DNA from: Planctomycetota bacterium
GTDB lineage: Bacteria > Planctomycetota > UBA8742 > UBA2392
Assembly (NCBI GenBank): GCA_019912315.1
Contig: JAIOJA010000020.1
Location: forward strand, 1-64,000
DNA: 64,000 nucleotides
Direction of reading: 5' to 3'
Part shown: piece after piece, positions 49,571 to 57,986 of the stretch
How the letters are laid out: the number at the start of each line of letters is the position of its first letter
Position numbering within the stretch: the first letter of the stretch is position 1
The notes under the pieces: generated by a model
The model's database searches: none
What the model was told of the DNA's origin: nothing
What the model saw: only the letters and a program-made list of their open reading frames with translations
Position numbers and translations under genes: made by a program

Positions 49571-52500
49571 ATGCGCATCGTGAAGATTGAAATGGACGGC
49601 TTTAAGTCCTTCGGGCGTCACACCGTGTTCGAATTCCCGGCGCAGATCACCGGCGTGGTCGGGCCCAACGGCTGCGGCAAATCCAATGTCGTGGACGCCA
49701 CTCGCTGGGTGCTGGGCGAAATGTCCCGCAAGGCCCTGCGCGCCAAAAGCAGCACCGACGTCATCTTCAGCGGCAGCGCAACCCGCAAGCCCGCACGCTA
49801 CGCCGAAGTCAGCATCACCTTCGACAACAGTGACAAAGTCCTTCCCTTCAGCAGCAGATACGTGAAGGTCACACGCCGCCTCGACAAGAACGGCGACAGC
49901 AGTTACTCGATCAACGACGACGACGCCAAGATGCGCGACGTGCGCGGGCTGTTCGAAGGCACCGGCGCCGCCATGAGCGCCTACAGCATCATGGAGCAAG
50001 GCAAGATGGACCGCCTGCTCCAGGCCAACCAGGAAGAGCGCCGCAAGGTATTCGAGGAGGCCGCGGGCATCGGCCAGATGCGCAAGCAGCAGGAACTCGC
50101 ACAGGGCAAGCTGCTGATCGTCGAGCAGAACCTCGAGCGCCTGAAGGACATCCTGGCGGAAGTCAAAGGCCAGCTTCGCAAAATCAAGTCGCAGGCAACG
50201 CGCGCGCTGAAGTACGCCGAACTGAAGGAGCGCTCCCGCGTGATCCAGCAGAACCTGGGGCTGATCCAGTTCGCCGCCCTGGACAAAGATCGTGAAACGC
50301 TCCTGGCGACGATCAGCGCGGCCGGTCGACGCGAAGGCGCCATTCAGGCTGAGCTCGCCAAAACCAAAATGGACCTTGAGGACGCCGAAACCAAGCTGGC
50401 CGACGCCGAGCACGAGGAACGCCGTCTCAGTGAGCGCATCCACAAGCTGGACCTTGAAATCAACAACGAGGCCTCACGCCGCGAGCGCGCCCTGGCGCGG
50501 ATCGAAAGCCTGGGGCAGGCGATCGAGCGCGCCAAGGAACTGTCCGAGCGCGTACGCACCCAGGTTGCAACGCTGAAGACGCGCCGCGAGGGAATTGCCG
50601 CGACGACCGAAGCCGGACGCACCGAGTTGAAAGAACTGGGCGCCCAGGTTGCCAGACTGGCCGACGAAGAGCGCGCGGCCCGTGCGCAGGCTGAGTCCAT
50701 GGAAGCGCAACTCAAGGATGTGCGTGCCGGGCTGTTGGACGCCATTGGCGCCGCCAACCACGGACTGAACGAGCGCATGAGCCTTGACGCCGAAATCCGT
50801 GGCGCCCGTCGCCGCCTGGATTCCCTGAACGCCCGCGCCACGGAAGTGGACCGCGAAGCAGCCGATGTCGGTACGCGTCTCGAAGCGGCCCGCCAGTCCC
50901 GTGATGAAGAAGAGGCGCATCTCAAGGCCGTCCGGGAGGAACTGGTCGAGACGGAAAAGCTGCTTGGCCCGATCGCGGACAAGGGCGGCGAGCTGCGCCA
51001 GCGCAAACACGCCCTTGAGCTCAAGCGCGGCGCGAAGCTGGAACGCAAAGCGATGCTCGAAAGCATGGCCGCCATGCGCGAAGGGCTGGATGACAACGCG
51101 CGCGCCTTGCTGGAAGACCACAAGCGGCGGGAGAGCTTCGGCATCCAGGGTGTCTTCGCCGACGTCGTGCGCATTGATCTTGGTTTCGCCGCGGCCCTTG
51201 AGCGCGTGCTGAAGGATGTAGGCAGCTCGATCGTGGTGAATGAGCTGGAGCAGGCGCACGATCTGTTCGACTGGCTGGCCGGGCGCGGCTCGTGCAATCT
51301 GACGATCCTCGCCCGATCCGAGTTCAAGCCGGGCAAGGCCCCGCAGTTTCCGGGCGGCAAAGGCGTGATGGGGCCGCTGATCGATGAGGTCCGCGTTGAA
51401 GAAGGTTTTCGCCCGCTGATGGAAGCCCTGATCGGTGACGTGCTGCTGGTGGCCGACCGGACGGTCGCGCGGCGCATCATGAGCAAAGCGGCCGAGCGGG
51501 GTCCAGGCCCCGCGATCGGGTTCCGGATCGTGACCCCGACGGGCGAAATGTTCAGTCTGCCGGGCTGCTTCGCGCTTGCCGGCGGCGAGGCCAACACCGG
51601 GCTGATCACGCAACAATCCGAGATCGAACGCCTGGCGCACGACCTTGGCGTACTCGACAACGAAATCGAGGAAACAGCCGCGAGACTTGCCGACGCGCTG
51701 CGCGAGCAGGACCGCCTGACCGCCGCAAGCAGCGAGCTTCGGGCGCGCATCTATGACGCGAGCATGGAGGCGGCGGGCAAGCGCGTCGCGCTGGACTCAT
51801 TGACGCGCGAGCACAAGCGCCTGTGCGAAGAGCGTACGGTGCTGGGCGCGGAAATTGCGCAGCTCAGTGACCAGCTCGAGCTCGACCTGACGCGCCACGG
51901 CGAGCTGACCGAACGGGTCGCCGAAGCCGAGGAAACCCGCGCGAAGTGCGAGCGCGAGCTGACCCGCCTCAACGAGGAAGTATCCCAGCGCCGCGAGGCC
52001 CTCAACGACGCGCGCAACAACCTGACAGAAGCGCGTGTCACAGAAGCATCGCGCCGCACGGAGTTGAGCCAGGCGGAAGAATCGCTGAAGGGCATTGATT
52101 CCGCCCTGGGTCGCTACGCCGAAGAAATCGCCCGCAGCGCCGGCGAAGTGGAGGCCCACGCCAAGGAAACCCGCGCGTTGGAACACCAGGCCGGCAGCAG
52201 CGTCGAAGTAGAGGCTGAACTGGAACGCGAAAAGCGCGAGCTTGAGTCGCGTCGCGGGCAGGGTGGCGGGCTGCTGGGCGAGCGGCGCAAGGAAGTTGAA
52301 GGCGCGCGAGCCCACGTCGGCGCGCTGCAGGAAAAGCTGTACGAGGAGCGCGAAAGCGTCCAGCAGGCACGGATCGACGAGAACACGCTGTTCATGAAGA
52401 TGGATGCCATCCGCCGTCGCCTGGCCGAGAACTACAACGCGGACATCGACACCCTGGCACGTGATTATGACCCGGGCACGCAGGCGATTAACGAAGCGGA

Positions 52501-53173
52501 AGCCCGCATTGAGCTCGACTCACTGGAAGAGCAACTGCGTCGTCTGGGCAACGTCAATATGGAAGCCATGGACGAACTCAAGGACGCCGAGGACCGCAAC
52601 GACTTCTACTCGCGCCAGGAGCACGACCTGCTGAAGGCCAAGCGCACCCTGAGCGACGCCATCACGCGCATCGAAAACGAAACGCGCCGCATGTTCATCA
52701 CCACGTTTGAAGCCGTGCGCACGAACTTCCAGCGCCTCTTCCGTCGCCTGTTCGGCGGCGGCAGCGCCGACATCATGCTGACCAACCCCGAAGAGCCGCT
52801 GAACAGCGGTGTCGAGATCATCTGCAAGCCGCCGGGCAAGGAAGCCCTGCCGATCGCCATGCGCAGTGGCGGTGAGCGCGCGATGATCAGCGTGGCCATG
52901 ATGTTCGCGATCTACGAGACCAACCCGGCGCCCTACGCGATCCTCGACGAAGTGGACGCGCCGCTGGATGAAGCCAACGTGGACCGCTTCTGCAGCGTGA
53001 TCGAAGAGTACGCCAAGTACTCACAATTCGTGATCATAACGCACCACAAGAAGACCATGGCCGCCTGCGATACGCTGTACGGCGTCACGATGCAGGAGCC
53101 GGGCACCAGCACCAAGGTCAGCGTCGACCTGCGCGGTGCCGAGGAACCGGAACTTCTGGCAGCCACGGTCTAG
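49571..53173 (+). CDS. smc: Chromosome segregation protein SMC
   Basis: 1200 residues. Walker A GPNGCGKSN at residues 31-39 and the Q-loop start the head; long coiled coils occupy about 170-510 and 680-1020; the hinge is at about 515-670 (ESFGIQGVFADVVRIDLGFAAALERVL). The ABC signature MRSGGERAMISVAMMFAIYE and Walker B AILDEVDAPLDEANVDRF close the C-terminal head. SMC loops and organises the chromosome with ScpA and ScpB, not in this window. ATG at 49571 opens the head; 42 bases of upstream in-frame sequence are not conserved. It overlaps the convergent 2'-5' ligase-like gene by 4 bases. Confidence 0.95.
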   Translation: MRIVKIEMDGFKSFGRHTVFEFPAQITGVVGPNGCGKSNVVDATRWVLGEMSRKALRAKSSTDVIFSGSATRKPARYAEVSITFDNSDKVLPFSSRYVKVTRRLDKNGDSSYSINDDDAKMRDVRGLFEGTGAAMSAYSIMEQGKMDRLLQANQEERRKVFEEAAGIGQMRKQQELAQGKLLIVEQNLERLKDILAEVKGQLRKIKSQATRALKYAELKERSRVIQQNLGLIQFAALDKDRETLLATISAAGRREGAIQAELAKTKMDLEDAETKLADAEHEERRLSERIHKLDLEINNEASRRERALARIESLGQAIERAKELSERVRTQVATLKTRREGIAATTEAGRTELKELGAQVARLADEERAARAQAESMEAQLKDVRAGLLDAIGAANHGLNERMSLDAEIRGARRRLDSLNARATEVDREAADVGTRLEAARQSRDEEEAHLKAVREELVETEKLLGPIADKGGELRQRKHALELKRGAKLERKAMLESMAAMREGLDDNARALLEDHKRRESFGIQGVFADVVRIDLGFAAALERVLKDVGSSIVVNELEQAHDLFDWLAGRGSCNLTILARSEFKPGKAPQFPGGKGVMGPLIDEVRVEEGFRPLMEALIGDVLLVADRTVARRIMSKAAERGPGPAIGFRIVTPTGEMFSLPGCFALAGGEANTGLITQQSEIERLAHDLGVLDNEIEETAARLADALREQDRLTAASSELRARIYDASMEAAGKRVALDSLTREHKRLCEERTVLGAEIAQLSDQLELDLTRHGELTERVAEAEETRAKCERELTRLNEEVSQRREALNDARNNLTEARVTEASRRTELSQAEESLKGIDSALGRYAEEIARSAGEVEAHAKETRALEHQAGSSVEVEAELEREKRELESRRGQGGGLLGERRKEVEGARAHVGALQEKLYEERESVQQARIDENTLFMKMDAIRRRLAENYNADIDTLARDYDPGTQAINEAEARIELDSLEEQLRRLGNVNMEAMDELKDAEDRNDFYSRQEHDLLKAKRTLSDAITRIENETRRMFITTFEAVRTNFQRLFRRLFGGGSADIMLTNPEEPLNSGVEIICKPPGKEALPIAMRSGGERAMISVAMMFAIYETNPAPYAILDEVDAPLDEANVDRFCSVIEEYAKYSQFVIITHHKKTMAACDTLYGVTMQEPGTSTKVSVDLRGAEEPELLAATV

Positions 53174-53715
53174 ATCAAGGGGAAGTCGCACACGTAGCGC
53201 TTGACGGCGCCGGCCTCGAACTCCGAGACGCCGATATCGATCAGCTCGCCTGTGATCGGAAACGTGTTTTCCATCAACAGGTCAAGCGCCTTCTGCACCC
53301 CTTCGCGCGGGAGTTTCAGCGCGAGCGTGCAATGCGGGACCCAGCGCCCGGGGCGGTACAACTTCCAGGGAGATTCCGTGAATTCACTCAGCCGGGCGTG
53401 CAGGGCGCGATGAACTTCCAGCAATTCCGGGTCCACCACCGGTGCGAGAAACAGGACTGTCTCCGCGGCGGGAAACATCCCAAGGGATGACAGGATCACC
53501 GGCAGCGAGTGGGTAGCTTGGGCGATCTCGCCCAGTACCTTGCGCATCACCGGCTCGTTGACGTGGTCACACACGGCCAAAGTGATATGGAAGCGCGCCT
53601 TCACGTCTTCGATCAGCACGGTGCCGCCAAGCTGAGTGTCGCGCAGACCCTTGATGAGACGACGCAGGCGCGTCTCGCAACCCGGGTCAAAGAACAGTTC
53701 GATCGCGAAGGGCAT
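53170..53715 (-). CDS. 2'-5' RNA ligase-like (2H phosphoesterase) protein
   Basis: 181 residues. Two HxT/S motifs, FHITLAV near residue 43 and HCTLALK near residue 131, define the 2H phosphoesterase fold of ThpR/LigT-type proteins, which hydrolyse cyclic phosphodiesters of RNA ends or nucleotides. The natural substrate is unknown. Its last codons overlap the convergent smc gene by 4 bases. The preceding gene on the same strand ends 44 bases upstream with a strong terminator between, so it has its own transcript. Confidence 0.75.
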   Translation of the reverse strand: MPFAIELFFDPGCETRLRRLIKGLRDTQLGGTVLIEDVKARFHITLAVCDHVNEPVMRKVLGEIAQATHSLPVILSSLGMFPAAETVLFLAPVVDPELLEVHRALHARLSEFTESPWKLYRPGRWVPHCTLALKLPREGVQKALDLLMENTFPITGELIDIGVSEFEAGAVKRYVCDFPLI

Positions 53716-53719
53716 ACAA

Positions 53720-53747
53720 AACCGGGGTCCCCGTCGGGACCCCGGTT
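53720..53747 (-). terminator. Strong intrinsic terminator after tandem-domain protein gene
   Basis: A perfect 12-bp stem (AACCGGGGTCCC with GGGACCCCGGTT) around a four-base loop, followed on the minus strand by TTTTG. It lies 13 bases past the stop of 53760-54473. Confidence 0.85.
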
Positions 53748-53759
53748 CATTGCTGATAC

Positions 53760-54473
53760 CTAGATACCGACCGAAATTTCAAGCGGCTGGCGAGTATAGT
53801 AGGCGATGTCGGACACAGATACGCCCGAATGAACCTGAGCACGAGCAAACGTGACGGCCTGGTCGCGGGTGCTGAACTCTGATGTATCCACGGCGCCACC
53901 AGCGTGGACGATTACAACGTGCCGGGGCATTCCCTTGAGGGTCGCGTTGATGCGCGCGGCGCGCTGGTCGCTTTCGCGGCGTCCCATGCGGCGGTCAACG
54001 TGCTTGCGTGAACCCTTGCGGCGACCCGGCTTGCCGACTTTTCCGCCGGCCTTCTTGAACGCTTCTTTCAGCTTGTCAAACGCGAGCTGGGTGCCGAAAC
54101 GGGTGCGGACGCGTTTGCCGGCCTCATTCATGGTGATGTCCGGACTGCCGTTGACGAGTTCCGCCACGAACTCCTGCTTCTTGCGCGTTGCCTCCGGTGA
54201 CCGTGTGCCGTACTTGCGCGGTGTTTTGCGGGCTGAGCTGGCCTTCTTGCCAGTCTTGCGCTTGCTGCCCTTCTTCGGGCCGCGGCGTGTGTCGATCTTC
54301 CCGCCAGCCTTGCTGAAGGCCTCGCGCAGCTTGTCATAGGCGAGCTGGGTGCCGAACTTCTGGCGCACTTTCTTGCCTGCCTCATTCATTGTAATGGAAC
54401 CGTCTTCTTTCAAAAGCACGGCAACATAGTCCTGCTTCGCCTTCGTGTTTTCCTGTGATCGCTTCTTGGCCAC
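53760..54473 (-). CDS. Basic protein with a tandemly duplicated domain
   Basis: 237 residues, family not recognised. Residues 13-60 and 99-146 are a duplicated unit of 48 residues: both contain TMNEAGK-[KR]-VR-x2-FGTQLA-[YF]-DKL-[RK]-EAF-x-KAGGK. A helix-turn-helix-like or coiled basic domain is plausible. Lys/Arg-rich linkers follow each unit. The C-terminal 70 residues form a separate small alpha/beta domain (MPRHVVIVHAGGAVDTSEFSTRDQAVTFARA). GTG start at 54473 with AAGGAG 6 bases upstream. Probably DNA or RNA binding, by charge and duplication alone. Followed by a terminator. Confidence 0.6.
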   Translation of the reverse strand: MAKKRSQENTKAKQDYVAVLLKEDGSITMNEAGKKVRQKFGTQLAYDKLREAFSKAGGKIDTRRGPKKGSKRKTGKKASSARKTPRKYGTRSPEATRKKQEFVAELVNGSPDITMNEAGKRVRTRFGTQLAFDKLKEAFKKAGGKVGKPGRRKGSRKHVDRRMGRRESDQRAARINATLKGMPRHVVIVHAGGAVDTSEFSTRDQAVTFARAQVHSGVSVSDIAYYTRQPLEISVGI

Positions 54474-54545
54474 GTCCTTCTCCTTGTCCGTAAAATCGAA
54501 TCGGCATGCTTCTAATATTTAGAACGTCGTAACCAACCAGAAAAC

Positions 54546-57080
54546 CTATTTCCGCTCATCATTATTTTCATTGCGCCAGACGAACTCGCCGCCGTTGACG
54601 GACCAGTCCGGGCCCAGAAATCCCGCCGCAACGACGCCGGCAGTACCAATTTTCAGCATCTCGGGCGAATACAGGATGACATCCGGAAACGAGGCGCCGG
54701 ATACGAAATATCCCAGGCGATCTGTGAGTTGTATTCCTTCAACACCCGTGCCGCCGATGACGCCAACACAGTTATTGTCACTACCGTTTCGGGGATAAGT
54801 AAACAGCATGGCAAGATCCTCACCCTCAACGATGCGTCCGCCGATCAAGGCCTTGCCCTTGCTGACGCGCAGGGGGCAGTCCTTGATCAGCTTGTCCCAG
54901 GCGCTGTTGGTGTCCGCGTTGCCGACGAGAATGACGTTGCGGTTCGGGTGGTCCGCCGGAGCAAAGTCCTTGTCTGCAACAACGTCGAATCCGCCGTTGC
55001 CCCGATACCACCAGGTCTCCTGGTCGTATCGGCACTTGGAAATGTAAGCCGCGGTTTCCTCGGGCGTGCCCTGAGTGCCGTAGACGTACATGAAATCGTG
55101 ATTGAACGCGTTCTTGAACCAGCCGTAGCGATGCGGGCCCTTGAGGGACGCATCGGACGCTTCAATGACTTTCCAGGCACCGTCAATCATTTCGAGGTGA
55201 ACTCTGCCGCTAGCAGGCCATGACGTTTTGATTTCCGTACCGTCGAGTTGGATGACCACTTCGTCGCGCTCTGAAATGACCCCTGCTACCTGCAACGACA
55301 GACGCACGACATTGTCAGTCTCGCCCTGGAAAATTCCCCGGTTGGGAAACAGTTCAATCTGGACGCGACTCGGCGCGAACTGCTTGCCCTGCATCTCAAT
55401 GCGCGCCCAATGACAGTCGGCCGAGTGTTCCGGGCAGACAGTCGTAAAATCGACGTGCTGAACCTCGTTGATGCGCGGCAGGCGGCGGCGCGCGAACATG
55501 TCGAACATGGGGCGCCAGTCCACGCAATCCGCCCCGCCGTCATGCCCGCGATCCCACCAATGACCGGCCCCGGGTTCTTCGTAATAGCCGACGTCCGTGT
55601 GGAACTCTCTCAGTACATCGCGCATCTTGCGCGCCTGGGTGACGGGCACGTTGTCGTCCGCATCGCCGTGCAGGATGTAGACGCCCTGTTGCGAGTAATT
55701 GTGTTTGCGAAGCAGCGTGCGGCAGGGGTTGGCAGCACGAGTGAGTATTTCCGAAACCGGCAGCTCTTCGGGGTGCGATGCGCCGCCGCCGTAGCTCCAG
55801 AAATCTTCCCAGCCTGCGCTAGGGCCGATGGCTGCGAACTTGTCCGGAAAGTGAGAGCCCACAGTCCAGGCGCCATGCCCACCCATGGAGTGCCCGGTCA
55901 GCCAGACCTTGGTCGGATCGTGTTCCAGTGTCGCCTGCGCATGGGCCAGCACCTCCAACGCATCCAGACGCCCCCAGTCCTCCCAGTCAAACCCAAACGG
56001 GCGCCGGTTCGTCGGACAAACAATGTGGCACCAAGACTTCGAGCTGTAAGCCCCAGCCTGCCCGCGCGCTTCGACAGACGCGCCGTGAAGTGACAGCACA
56101 ATGCCGGGCTTGTCCTCTACGTAGTGAAACGGATGCGCTGGGCGAACTGCGTAGTATTGAATCGAGCCATCTATCGCGCTCTTGAATGTCACCTTGCGAG
56201 GCTCGTGTGCTTCAACGACTTTGTACTTCAGAATCTGAAACACTCCGCCAAGAGATTCATTCTCCGGCGTCCGGGCAGTCTTTACACTGAAATGAACAGT
56301 CACGTCGTACTCTCCAGCTTCGAGTTCCTTCTCGACTTCGATTCTGAACGGAATCTTCCGAACCGACATCGCTGGAATTGCGTAAGTACCCTCTGAGACG
56401 TAAGCGCCATTCGGCCGTCTGAAACTTGTTGATGCCCAGACTGGCTCGGGCATTGGATTCACAGCAGCAACTGAACCCAGATGCGTTCCAATCGTAGTCC
56501 CGACAACCAGATCAGGGACCGTAGCATCGCGACCGTTGATATACGGTGTTTTGTGCGTCCACTTCTGCAAGTTGGCCTTCACTCGCCCGCGGCCGGTGTT
56601 GAACAGGAACTCGTTGCTTCCCTTCTTGAGCAGCACCGGCAATTCGACGTAACCGTAGTTGTAGGGGTCGCCGGCGCGGGACTCACCGTTTACGTAAACG
56701 CTGGAGTGTCCGCGGGCCTTGAGGATGACTACCTGCTCCTTGTCCGACTCGACGGCCCAGAACACGTAGGCCATGTTGTCTTCGCTGATCCAGCCTTTGT
56801 CGTCGGCGCTGACTTTGCGCCATTCGACCTGCGTGCCGTCTGCGCAGGCAACTTTGTCGCCGGGCTTGGGCACCTTGAAAGTGCCGTCGACCATGCTGGC
56901 GACAACCGTGCTGGAGTAAACAGGACTACGACCAGCGTAGCCCACGCCCGGCAAGGCCAGTGCTTCCGTCAAAACGAACGGGTCAGGCTCGGGCGCCTCG
57001 TCCTGTGCTACGAAATTGTCGGGTTGATAAGGAAGGAAGCACAGCAGCAGAATCGCCGCCCAGAAGCATCGTGACATCAT
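54546..57080 (-). CDS. Secreted prolyl-oligopeptidase-type serine hydrolase
   Basis: 844 residues. Signal peptide (two Met starts, 57080 or 57077). A beta-rich N-terminal region to about residue 330 is followed by an alpha/beta hydrolase: nucleophile in LTGHSMGGHGAW near 395, Asp in LHGDADDNVPV near 470 and His in GAGHWWDRGHDGG near 505. A C-terminal beta-rich part of about 300 residues follows. It resembles prolyl oligopeptidase-like or esterase-like secreted hydrolases of planctomycetes. The substrate, peptide or polysaccharide ester, is unknown. Confidence 0.8.
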   Translation of the reverse strand: MMSRCFWAAILLLCFLPYQPDNFVAQDEAPEPDPFVLTEALALPGVGYAGRSPVYSSTVVASMVDGTFKVPKPGDKVACADGTQVEWRKVSADDKGWISEDNMAYVFWAVESDKEQVVILKARGHSSVYVNGESRAGDPYNYGYVELPVLLKKGSNEFLFNTGRGRVKANLQKWTHKTPYINGRDATVPDLVVGTTIGTHLGSVAAVNPMPEPVWASTSFRRPNGAYVSEGTYAIPAMSVRKIPFRIEVEKELEAGEYDVTVHFSVKTARTPENESLGGVFQILKYKVVEAHEPRKVTFKSAIDGSIQYYAVRPAHPFHYVEDKPGIVLSLHGASVEARGQAGAYSSKSWCHIVCPTNRRPFGFDWEDWGRLDALEVLAHAQATLEHDPTKVWLTGHSMGGHGAWTVGSHFPDKFAAIGPSAGWEDFWSYGGGASHPEELPVSEILTRAANPCRTLLRKHNYSQQGVYILHGDADDNVPVTQARKMRDVLREFHTDVGYYEEPGAGHWWDRGHDGGADCVDWRPMFDMFARRRLPRINEVQHVDFTTVCPEHSADCHWARIEMQGKQFAPSRVQIELFPNRGIFQGETDNVVRLSLQVAGVISERDEVVIQLDGTEIKTSWPASGRVHLEMIDGAWKVIEASDASLKGPHRYGWFKNAFNHDFMYVYGTQGTPEETAAYISKCRYDQETWWYRGNGGFDVVADKDFAPADHPNRNVILVGNADTNSAWDKLIKDCPLRVSKGKALIGGRIVEGEDLAMLFTYPRNGSDNNCVGVIGGTGVEGIQLTDRLGYFVSGASFPDVILYSPEMLKIGTAGVVAAGFLGPDWSVNGGEFVWRNENNDERK

Positions 57081-57202
57081 GAACTCCGTTGCACCGCCCG
57101 CAACTTAGCGCCTGGGCGTGCCGGGTGAAACCCGGCAAGAGCGTCGCGTGCCGGAAAACTCGAATGCTGACCACCCGGGCGCCGGCTGCTACAGTCCGCG
57201 CC

Positions 57203-57976
57203 ATGAAGATCCCCTACTTTCAAGTGAACGCGTTCACGCGGCAGCTTACCGGCGGCAACCCGGCCGGCGTCTGCCTGATTGAAGAATGGCTGCCGGACAT
57301 GCGCCTGCAAGCGATCGCGGCGTGTCACCTGTTGCCGGAAACGGCGTTCCTGGTGCCGGGCCAGCCGCTGCTGCGCTGGTTCACCCCGACCACGGAAGTG
57401 GACCTGTGCGGGCACGCGACCCTGGCGACTGCTCATGTGCTGTTCGAGCATCGTGGGCTGGATGCCGCGGAGGTCAAGTTCGACACCCGCAGTGGACCGC
57501 TGAGCGTTCGGCGCCTGGGAAACGCTTATGAAATGGACTTCCCGGGCAAGGACCGCCAGGAAGTACGCTCACCGGTCGGGCTGACTTCCGCCCTGGGAGC
57601 GGAGGCCAACATCGTGTTCGACGGGCATTACCTGATGGCGGTCGTCCACAACGAAGAGACCGTCCAGCGACTGACGCCCGATCTACGTGAAATTGAACTG
57701 ATGCACGCCCACGCCGTAATGATCACGGCGCCCGGCAACGACGTGGACTTTGTGTCGCGGTTTTTCGCGCCGCGCATGGGCGTACCGGAAGACTACGCAA
57801 CCGGCAGCGCGCACTGCATGATGGCACCCTATTGGGCGGAGGTGCTGAAAAAGCCCGTGTTGACCGCGCGGCAGTTGTCGTCACGCCTTGGCGAGCTGGA
57901 GTGCGAGACAGCGGGTGAGCGCGTACTGCTGCGCGGACACGCGGTCACCTTCATTGAGGGCCACGTCAACGCGTAG
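57203..57976 (+). CDS. PhzF family isomerase-like protein
   Basis: 257 residues. Two pseudo-symmetric halves with GGNPAGVCLI near residue 18, LPETAFL carrying the catalytic Glu near 45, TEVDLCGHATLATAHVLF near 72 and the ATGSAHCMMAPYWAE block near 195, the PhzF family pattern. Members isomerise small metabolites (PhzF itself in phenazine synthesis); most bacterial relatives have unknown substrates, and no phenazine genes are near. It is divergent from the hydrolase gene and converges with priA, 10 bases apart. Confidence 0.9.
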   Translation: MKIPYFQVNAFTRQLTGGNPAGVCLIEEWLPDMRLQAIAACHLLPETAFLVPGQPLLRWFTPTTEVDLCGHATLATAHVLFEHRGLDAAEVKFDTRSGPLSVRRLGNAYEMDFPGKDRQEVRSPVGLTSALGAEANIVFDGHYLMAVVHNEETVQRLTPDLREIELMHAHAVMITAPGNDVDFVSRFFAPRMGVPEDYATGSAHCMMAPYWAEVLKKPVLTARQLSSRLGELECETAGERVLLRGHAVTFIEGHVNA

Positions 57977-57986
57977 CGCCGCCGCA

